The notes beneath the pieces were generated by a model. The model ran no database searches. It was not told where the DNA came from and worked only from the letters and a program-made list of their open reading frames with translations. 64,000 bases of DNA, taken from positions 1 through 64,000 of the forward strand of contig NZ_JAHTMW010000028.1 in assembly GCF_026236535.1 (NCBI RefSeq), written 5' to 3'. This document shows, in pieces, positions 53,392 through 61,200 of the stretch; position 1 is the stretch's first letter; each line of letters opens with the position of its first letter. Both the position numbers and the translations under genes were made by a program. Origin of the DNA: Streptomyces sp. SKN60 (GTDB lineage Bacteria > Actinomycetota > Actinomycetes > Streptomycetales > Streptomycetaceae).

Positions 53392-54921
53392 ATGGCAGAC
53401 GACTACCTCGTACGCATCGGCAAGCTCATCCGTGACGCACGGCAGCACCGCGGCTGGACCCAGACGCAGCTCGCCGAGGCCCTGGCCACCAGCCAGAGCG
53501 CCGTCAACCGGATCGAACGCGGCAACCAGAACATCAGCCTTGAGATGATCGCCCGCATCGGCGAGGCCCTCGACAGCGAGATCGTCTCCCTCGGCTACGC
53601 CGGCCCGATGCATCTGCGCGTCGTCGGCCGCCGCCGGCTCTCCGGCGCCATCGACGTCAAGACCAGCAAGAACGCCTGTGTCGCGCTGCTCTGCGCCTCG
53701 CTGCTCAACAAGGGCCGCACGGTGCTGCGCCGGGTGGCGCGGATCGAGGAGGTCTTCCGGCTCCTCGAAGTCCTCAACTCCATCGGCGTCCGCACCCGCT
53801 GGATCAACGAGGGCGTCGACCTGGAGATCGTGCCGCCGGCCGAGCTGGACATGGAGTCCATCGACGCCGAGGCCGCCATCCGCACCCGCTCCATCATCAT
53901 GTTCCTCGGCCCGCTGCTGCACCGCCTCGACCGCTTCAAGCTGCCGTACGCGGGCGGCTGCGACCTCGGTACGCGCACGATCGAGCCGCACATGATCGCG
54001 CTGCGCCGCTTCGGCCTCGACATCACCGCCACCGAGGGCCTCTACCACGCCCAGGTCGAGCGCGCCGTCGCCCCGGACCGCCCGATCGTGCTGACCGAGC
54101 GCGGCGACACGGTGACCGAGAACGCCCTCCTCGCCGCCGCCCGCCACGACGGCGTCACCGTCATCCGCAACGCCTCCTCCAACTACATGGTCCAGGACCT
54201 GTGCTTCTTCCTGGAGGCCCTGGGCGTACGGGTCGACGGCATCGGCACCACCACGCTGACCGTCCACGGCGTCCCGCAGATCGACGTCGACGTCGACTAC
54301 TCCCCCTCCGAGGACCCGGTCGAGGCGATGAGCCTGCTCGCCGCCGCCGTCGTCACGGAGTCGGAGCTCACGATCCGCCGGGTCCCGATCGAGTTCATGG
54401 AGATCGAGCTCGCGGTCCTGGAGGAGATGGGCCTCGATCACGACCGCTCGGCCGAGTACCCCGCCGACAACGGCCGCACCCGCCTGGTCGACCTGACGGT
54501 CCGCCCCTCCAAGCTGGAGGCGCCGATCGACAAGATCCACCCGATGCCCTTCCCGGGCCTCAACATCGACAACGTCCCCTTCTTCGCGGCCATCGCGGCC
54601 ACGGCCCAGGGCAAGACCCTGATCCACGACTGGGTCTACGACAACCGCGCCATCTACCTCACCGACCTCAACCGCCTCGGCGGCCGCCTCCAGCTCCTCG
54701 ACCCCCACCGCGTCCTGGTCGAGGGCCCCACCCGCTGGCGCGCCGCCGAGATGATGTGCCCCCCGGCCCTCCGCCCTGCGGTGGTCGTCCTCCTCGCGAT
54801 GATGGCGGCGGAGGGCACCTCGGTGCTGCGCAACGTCTACGTCATCAACCGCGGCTACGAGGACCTGGCGGAGCGGCTGAACTCGGTGGGGGCGCAGATC
54901 GAGATCTTCCGGGACATCTAG
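53392..54921 (+). CDS. murA2: UDP-GlcNAc enolpyruvyltransferase-like protein with N-terminal HTH (MurA2-type)
   Basis: A 509-residue fusion. Residues about 5-70 are an XRE helix-turn-helix (RGWTQTQLAEALATSQSAVNRIERGNQN region). Residues about 75-509 fold like MurA, the first committed enzyme of peptidoglycan synthesis. The MurA active-site Cys is kept as Cys190 in YAGGCDLGTRTIEPHM. KTSKNACVALLCASLL matches the substrate-binding KNA strand of MurA. The normal MurA has no HTH, so this may be a regulator using a MurA-like sensor or a bifunctional protein. It is the second murA-like gene type known in Streptomyces (the canonical one lies elsewhere). The name murA2 follows that usage. Confidence 0.85.
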   Translation: MADDYLVRIGKLIRDARQHRGWTQTQLAEALATSQSAVNRIERGNQNISLEMIARIGEALDSEIVSLGYAGPMHLRVVGRRRLSGAIDVKTSKNACVALLCASLLNKGRTVLRRVARIEEVFRLLEVLNSIGVRTRWINEGVDLEIVPPAELDMESIDAEAAIRTRSIIMFLGPLLHRLDRFKLPYAGGCDLGTRTIEPHMIALRRFGLDITATEGLYHAQVERAVAPDRPIVLTERGDTVTENALLAAARHDGVTVIRNASSNYMVQDLCFFLEALGVRVDGIGTTTLTVHGVPQIDVDVDYSPSEDPVEAMSLLAAAVVTESELTIRRVPIEFMEIELAVLEEMGLDHDRSAEYPADNGRTRLVDLTVRPSKLEAPIDKIHPMPFPGLNIDNVPFFAAIAATAQGKTLIHDWVYDNRAIYLTDLNRLGGRLQLLDPHRVLVEGPTRWRAAEMMCPPALRPAVVVLLAMMAAEGTSVLRNVYVINRGYEDLAERLNSVGAQIEIFRDI

Positions 54922-54949
54922 GACGTCCGGCTGGTGGCCGACCTTCGTG

Positions 54950-54995
54950 CCGAGCGCCCCATCCCCTGCAGCGCAGCGGGTAATGGGGTGCTCGG
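54950..54995. terminator. Hairpin between convergent HTH-MurA and STAND genes
   Basis: CCGAGCGCCCCAT (54950-54962) pairs with ATGGGGTGCTCGG (54983-54995), 13 pairs with one G-T, over a 20-base loop; an outer CCGAC/GTCGG pairing extends it. It fills most of the 105-base gap, which has no gene. Confidence 0.55.
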
Positions 54996-55026
54996 TCTCT
55001 TCGTGGTCGGCGGAAGCGCTCTGTGA

Positions 55027-57639
55027 TTACTCGCCGGAGGCGGCCATTGCGCCCGTGGCGCTGCGGGCGCGCTCAACCCAGTGATCCGGCACGGAGATAT
55101 CCGGATTCTCCACCTGGATGCCCCCGAGAAGCCGCTCGTACTGCCGAACAGCATCCCATCGGTGCAGCTGTGCCGCGGCTTCGAGAGCCAGTACGCACGT
55201 CGCGATCCGTGTGACCGGAGGCAGCACCTTGCCGTCGTCGCTGAGCGCGAGCACGGCGTGTGTGAAGGTCTCTTCCCACAGCGACTTCTCTCGGTATTCC
55301 CTTGCGAGGGCGAAGTGAGCCAAAGCTATCGTCTTCGCTTCGTCGAACTCAGCCAGGATTTGGAGGGCCTGGTTGACCACCGCAATGCTTTCGGCGTGAG
55401 GACCCCCATGAAAGAGGACAGAGATCTGGGAAACCACAGTCTGAGCGAAGCGTTGTCGGTCACCGAGTTCCACGAACCGATCCCGTGCGAGGGCCGCACG
55501 CTCCACAGCCTCGTCGATCCGCCCCAGACGGTAGAGGATCTCGGCAGCGTTCCCATGTGCCACACCTTCACCCGAGGTATTGCCTGAGGAACGGCACAGC
55601 TCAATATCCTCCGCGTGGAGCGACAGGGCTTCCTCGAACCGTCCTTGGCGACGGAAGGTGAGGGCAAGGTCGTTGAGAACCATGCTGATCTTGTGGGGGT
55701 TCCTGAGCCGAGAGAAGATGCTCAGGGCGTCGCGTTGCAACTTCTCAGCCGTTTGAGGCTCACCCAGTTCAGCGTAGGTGATGCCCATGGTGTTCATCGT
55801 CTCTGCCGCGCCTGCTTCATCCGACGTCTCGCGGCACACGGCAAGGTCTCGCTCGAAATACGGGAGAGCAGTGCGTAGTTCGCCGGAGTCACGATGGATC
55901 GTGCCCAAGTTGTAGAGAGCCTTGCCGACTTCGTGTTTCATGTTGAAGCGCTCGGCCAGCTCAAGACTCTCGTGCAGCAGCGGAAGCGCCTCATTCCGGC
56001 GCCCGAGGTCCATCAGCAGACACCCCATCAGGCTCGCTGTACCAGTGATGAGTGCCACCGCCTTCGTTGCACGCGATTCGTCGTGCGCTTGGCTGGCATG
56101 AGTGAGCGCGGTGGCGAAGTCCCTCCGGTAGCGTGCCAGGTTGGCGGTTTCTGTGAGAAACGTGACCCGTAGCTCGGGCTCTTCGGCAGCTGTTGAGGCT
56201 CTCAGCCCTGTCGCGCACACGGTGGCCCACTCGTCCCATCGTCCGACGGTCTGGCAGACGAGATTGAGGGACAGTGCGAAGGTAGCCGTGTCCTTCGGCC
56301 GACCAAGCGCTTCGGACATCACTAGGGCGCCAACTGCGTTGGCGATCTCTTGTTCCACCCAGGTAACGGCTTCTTCGAAGGAACCCACGGCTGCGCCGGT
56401 GCTGGTGGGAACCTCCACCTCGAGGACGCCCACGATGTGGTTCTGCGCACGAAGGGCGGAGTTCTGCAGCCACAGAATCATGCGTCGTACGTCCGCGGCG
56501 GACTCAGTAGGTGATCCCTTCAGCGCTTTCTCTCTGACGAACTCCTTCAGCAGGTCGTGAATCCGGTACCGGCCGGCCACCGCGGACGGTTCGACCAGGT
56601 TCGCCTCGGCAAGTTTCCGCAAGGCCTTCCGTGCCTGAGCTTCCCCGCTGCCCGTCAGCGCACCGCAGATACCAGGTCCGAACTCCGAGGTGGGGACATG
56701 GGCCACCTTCTTGAAGGTGTTCCTGCTCGCCTTCCCCAGCTTTCGGTAGGAAAGGTTGAACGCCTTGCGCACTGCGAGATCACCCACGGAGAGAGCGTCC
56801 AGCCGCTCGTGCTCGTCGTGCAGTTCGACGGCAAGGTCGGCCATCCTGATGCGCGGACTGGACTGCACGCGGTATGCGGCGATGCGAAGTGCGAGGGGGA
56901 GGTGGTCACAGTGCTCGGCCACCTCGATCGCTGCCTGGGCCTCCGCGCCTGCGAGTGTCCGGCCCGTGACGCGTTCCAGGAAGTCAAACGACGTACGAGT
57001 CGAGAAGACTGCGAGATCGAATCGATGCGTCGACTCCAGTCCGGCCAGCCTGTTCCGGCTGGTGACGAGGACGGCGGTTCCCGGCCCGGAGGGCAGCAAG
57101 GGCCGGACCTGTCGTTCGTCGGCGGCGTTGTCCAGGACGACCAGGAGGCCCCGGCCGGCGGTCCTGTGCCGGTACAGGTCCAGCCTGAGGTAGGGATCGG
57201 CCGGAATCTCACCGTCAGGGACGCCGAGAACGTGCAGAAAGCGCCGGGCGATCTCGTCCGGCGGAGCTGGAACCGGATCAACACCCCGAAGGTCGGCGTA
57301 GAGGACGCCGCCGGTGAACTCCTGCTCGATCATATGGGCGATGCGCAGCGCGAAGCTTGTCTTGCCGATGCCAGGCTGCCCGGAGATGACCGCCACCATC
57401 GTCCCGGGCGACGAGAAGTTCGCGCGCACTGCCTCCACCGCACGGTCGACATCGTCCTCACGTCCGGTGAAGTCCTGCACGTCGGGTGGTAGCAGCTTCG
57501 GTCGGGAGGAGGATTCCGGAGTGCTGCCGGGGACGACGATGAACTGGGGCGAGTTCACCAGGATCGGGCCGTGCGCGTCGCCGCCGATCGCCACGGACGC
57601 ATCGCCCTCAGCCCGTACGTCCACAGGCCGGCGCCTCAT
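55027..57639 (-). CDS. STAND NTPase (NB-ARC) with TPR repeats
   Basis: An 870-residue STAND protein. Residues 11-38 hold a Gly/Val-rich strand motif (SVAIGGDAHGP at 15-25). The NB-ARC part starts with DFTGRE (57-61), has Walker A SGQPGIGKTS with Lys93, Walker B LLVVLDNAAD (near 166), VLVTSRN and HLPLALRI (GLPL-like). Residues about 330-400 are a winged-helix-like region (RYRIHDLLKEFVREKA), and the C-terminal 400 residues are TPR-like (ALYNLGTIHRDSGELRTALPYFERDLAV and similar). No DNA-binding domain or effector such as TIR, protease or nuclease was found. Overlaps the membrane-protein gene upstream by ATGA. Visibly lower GC than neighbours in places, suggesting transfer. Sensor for stress or phage is an inference. 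Confidence 0.8.
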   Translation of the reverse strand: MRRRPVDVRAEGDASVAIGGDAHGPILVNSPQFIVVPGSTPESSSRPKLLPPDVQDFTGREDDVDRAVEAVRANFSSPGTMVAVISGQPGIGKTSFALRIAHMIEQEFTGGVLYADLRGVDPVPAPPDEIARRFLHVLGVPDGEIPADPYLRLDLYRHRTAGRGLLVVLDNAADERQVRPLLPSGPGTAVLVTSRNRLAGLESTHRFDLAVFSTRTSFDFLERVTGRTLAGAEAQAAIEVAEHCDHLPLALRIAAYRVQSSPRIRMADLAVELHDEHERLDALSVGDLAVRKAFNLSYRKLGKASRNTFKKVAHVPTSEFGPGICGALTGSGEAQARKALRKLAEANLVEPSAVAGRYRIHDLLKEFVREKALKGSPTESAADVRRMILWLQNSALRAQNHIVGVLEVEVPTSTGAAVGSFEEAVTWVEQEIANAVGALVMSEALGRPKDTATFALSLNLVCQTVGRWDEWATVCATGLRASTAAEEPELRVTFLTETANLARYRRDFATALTHASQAHDESRATKAVALITGTASLMGCLLMDLGRRNEALPLLHESLELAERFNMKHEVGKALYNLGTIHRDSGELRTALPYFERDLAVCRETSDEAGAAETMNTMGITYAELGEPQTAEKLQRDALSIFSRLRNPHKISMVLNDLALTFRRQGRFEEALSLHAEDIELCRSSGNTSGEGVAHGNAAEILYRLGRIDEAVERAALARDRFVELGDRQRFAQTVVSQISVLFHGGPHAESIAVVNQALQILAEFDEAKTIALAHFALAREYREKSLWEETFTHAVLALSDDGKVLPPVTRIATCVLALEAAAQLHRWDAVRQYERLLGGIQVENPDISVPDHWVERARSATGAMAASGE

Positions 57640-58019
57640 CGGGCTTCACCGGAGTCGGTGCGTACGGAAGCGAGTGCATCGCCTCCGACGGCCACCGAGC
57701 CGACGCCGGAGGCCGTGATCCCGTGGCCGGGGACGATTTGGGCGCCGCTTCCGGTCCCGCGGGCGGACACGGGGCCACGGGCAGAACCACCAATGGCGAT
57801 CGCCCCCGGCGCAGCCGCCGTGACGGTGGGCGCCTGTGAGGACGCACCATTGGCGTTCAGACAGATCTGGGCACCCGTTCCGGCCGTCACCAACAGGGTC
57901 AGTGCGATCCCCAGGGTCAATGACGGGCTGTCCGTGACCAGATGGGTGGTCACGCCGCCCACCGCGGCAAGGAGGCCTGCCGCCCCCGCCGCCAACACCC
58001 GCTTGACACGCATGGTCAT
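57636..58019 (-). CDS. Two-helix membrane protein with GG-D/S-A repeats, coupled to STAND gene
   Basis: A 127-residue protein not recognised as a known family. Residues about 8-28 and 33-50 are hydrophobic, so it is probably a double-pass membrane protein. Residues 58-127 are Gly/Ser/Ala/Val-rich and contain two copies of a motif, GAIAIGGSARGPV (72-84) and GSVAVGGDALASV (107-119), closely like SVAIGGDAHGPI in the STAND protein. ATG at 58019 is chosen; longer starts would add an arginine-rich stretch with no conservation visible. Its stop overlaps the STAND start (ATGA), so the two are made together. A membrane anchor or partner that assembles with the STAND N terminus is an inference. Confidence 0.6.
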   Translation of the reverse strand: MTMRVKRVLAAGAAGLLAAVGGVTTHLVTDSPSLTLGIALTLLVTAGTGAQICLNANGASSQAPTVTAAAPGAIAIGGSARGPVSARGTGSGAQIVPGHGITASGVGSVAVGGDALASVRTDSGEAR

Positions 58020-58228
58020 GGCATCCCCCGCTCCCAAAGGCAGTCGCATCAGGCTCGCACATGCCACTGACAGCCGGAGGCTCGCGCGAGAAGGCCGCCC
58101 CCTGAGACAAAAGCGAACCTGACGGTGTGTTGCAGTAGGCACCCACATCGGGTGATGAGATGATATTCAGTTACCTCCGGGGTGTCGCACCGACGCTCTG
58201 CGCGCCCGGTTCAGGAGGTATTCACCGC

Positions 58229-61200
58229 ATGCCCGCCCCGTTCCACCCGTCCTCCGTCTCCGGCGACGGCCCCGGCCTCGGCCGTCTGAAGGTCGTCCTC
58301 GAAGAGTGGCGCAAGTCCCTGCTGGACATGGGCGGGCGCAACCGACTGCTGAACTTCAGGCACACCAGGACCGCGACCCTGGAAGTGGTGTCCCCGGGCA
58401 TCGACCCGCTGTTGGCCGATCTCCGGCAGGGGTGGTCCTTTGCTCCGATCGCGGAGGATGACGGGGACCTCACGGATGCAGGCGGCTCCATCACCCTCCG
58501 CAAGGCCACTGACGTCGTCCCCTCTCGCCAGGGCGCCGGCCTGGTCACCCAGAAGACCAATCAAGCCGGCCTCAACAGCGCCCTGTACCAGCTGCGCAGC
58601 AAGTCCGGCCAGATGTTCAACGACTACGGCCTGTGGGTCCTTTGGCTCGGCATCGGCATGGTCAATTGGTGCGAGGAGGGTGCGCACGAGAGCAGCGCCG
58701 CGCCTCTGGTCCTGGTTCCGGTCGAGATCCGGCGCGAGGAGGGCAGCAAGCGGTACAGGCTGCAGCTCGCCGACAACCAGGAGCGGATGCACAACCCGGC
58801 CCTCGCGGTGAAGATGGAGCACCTCGGCGTCGACTGGAGGCCGGTCGGCGACATCGACGTCACGGATGCGCCCGCTGTCCTCTCGGCGGCCCGGAAGGTC
58901 ACGGCGGGCCTGGACGGCTGGTCGGTCGACGAACGCGTGGTGCTGGGGCTCTTCGCCTCCCACCGGGAGTCCATGTATCAGGACCTCCTGCAGAACGAGG
59001 CGCGCATCCTCGCCCATCCGCTGGTACGGGCCGTCGCGCTCGGCCCGGATGCGGGCCTGCCCGACGACGTCATCGGCTTCGAGCCTCCGGAACTGGACCG
59101 TATCGACGAGATCCAGCTGCCCGAGACGAGCCCGATGGTGCTGGATGCAGACGCCTCCCAGCGCCAGTGCATCGCGGCCGTCCTCGACCAGCGCTCCTTC
59201 GTCATGAGCGGGCCGCCGGGCACGGGCAAGAGCCAGACGATCACCAATATGATCGCCGCCCTGATGCACGCCGGCCGCAGCGTGCTCTTCGTCAGTGAGA
59301 AGGCCGCGGCGCTGGATGTCGTACGCAACCGTCTGCGGAGCGTCGGACTGGGCGACTTCGTCCTGGCCCTGCACAGCGGCGACACGAGCAAGAAGGCCGT
59401 GGCCACCGAGCTCGCCAGGGTCTTGACGACCGAGGCACGGGTCACCGGAGCCGCGCAGCACGAGCTCGACCAGGCCCGGCAGTTGCGTACGGATCTGTCT
59501 GCGCATGCCGCGGCGATGAACGGGCACCGAGAGCCTCTGCAGCGCACCCTTCATCAGGTCCTGGGGCGCCTGATCCAGCTGGAGCGGGCCGGCGTCCCGC
59601 AGTTGCCGACGTCCGCGCAGAACGACGCGACCGTCCGGACCCTGAGTGCCGGCTCCCTCAGGGAAGCAGTCGATGCCGCACAGGCCATCAGCCGGGCCTG
59701 GCGGCCCGCGGCGCAAGGCTCGGCGTTCGTGTGGCGCGGCCTCGTGGGAGGCTCTGCGCACACAGTGGTCTCCGAAGCATCCGGAGCACTGACCGCGCTG
59801 GGCGCGGCCATCGACCGACGGCCCTTCGCCACCTCCCAGGACGAGCCCAGGTCGGTGCGAGAGCTGCGGCATCTCGTACGGACTCTGAGTGCGCAACTCC
59901 CCGACGCTCCGCAGGTCCCGGCCGACGGGCAGCTGCCCGAGGACACCGGCGTCGAGCTGCGTCAGCTTGCCGATCTCTTCGGAATGCCGCATGTCGCCGC
60001 CCCGGAGGCAGCCTTCGCCCTGTGTGAGCTGGCCGACCTGACCTCGACCGAGTTCCGGCCACCTCGTGGGTGGTTCGATCCGGCCTCTCTCGCGCAGGCT
60101 CACGCCGCCGCAACAGAGCTGCGCGAGGCGATCGCCGCCGAGTCCGCTGCGCGGGCCGCAGCCGAGGATCTCTTCGGCGACCAGGTGCTGCGTGCGGCGG
60201 AGCTCCACGACCTGGCGGACCGCTTCTCCGCCCAACACCGAGGTCTGTTGTCCCGGTTCTCGGCACAGTTCAAGTCCGACCGGGCGGCGGCGACGGCGCT
60301 CACGCTCGAAGGGACCTGGGACAAGTCGGTCGGTGCCCGGCTCGTCCATGCCGTTGCCTGGCGGGATGCGCACACCGAGGTGGCCCGCCTGGCCGATCGG
60401 CACTCCACGCTCCTGGGCCCGTACGCGCCCCGTACGGAGGAGGCGATCGGCGCACTGGACGCGGCGCTGGCCAACGCCGACCGCATCGCCGTGCTGACGC
60501 GTGATGTCGATCGGGCCGATCTGGCCACGCTGCAACTGGCCCATGGGGCGGATCAGGACCGGCTCGCCGCGCTGCTCGCCGGGAGCATCCGGCGTGCGCT
60601 GGGCAACTGGTGTGCTGTTGCGGCGCAGCGCGCCGACCGTTGGGAGGCGGCAGCGGAGGCCTTGCTCGCCCTCTTCGAACCGGCCCGCTCCGCCCAGCTC
60701 TCGCCGTCGCTGCTCGGTTCTCTCGACCAGGTCCAGGCGACGGTCGACGCTCTGGACGGCGACCCGCGCGGGCCCGAGGAGTGGCGGACCTACCGCGACG
60801 GGCTCGCGGTCCTCGCCCGGCACGGCGCGGACGACCTCGTCACGGCGGCAGCCGAGCAGGGCCTCGACCCGCAGCAACTGCCCGAGGTCGTCGAGCAGGC
60901 GCTGCTACGGGCCTGGGCGGACGGTGTTCTGGCGTCCGACGCACGGCTGCGGACCACACGCGGCGAGGATCTCGACGCCCGGGTCGCCGACTTCCACGAG
61001 GCCGACCGGCGGCTGATCGCCGCCGCAGGCAGGGCTGTCATCGAGGCCTGCAACACGCGTCGGCCCCGTCGTTTCGGCAGCGGCGGTGGCGCCGTGATCA
61101 CGCGTGAAGCGGAGAAGAAGACCCGGCACCTGCCGGTGCGCGAACTGCTCGGCAGGACCCGTGAGGTCGTCCAGGCGATCAAGCCGTGCTTCATGATGAG

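Noticed and set aside
58211..60877. 888-codon open frame opposite the Hhe-like gene
   Set aside because: Mirror frame without any recognisable domain. The plus-strand protein has helicase and nuclease motifs throughout.
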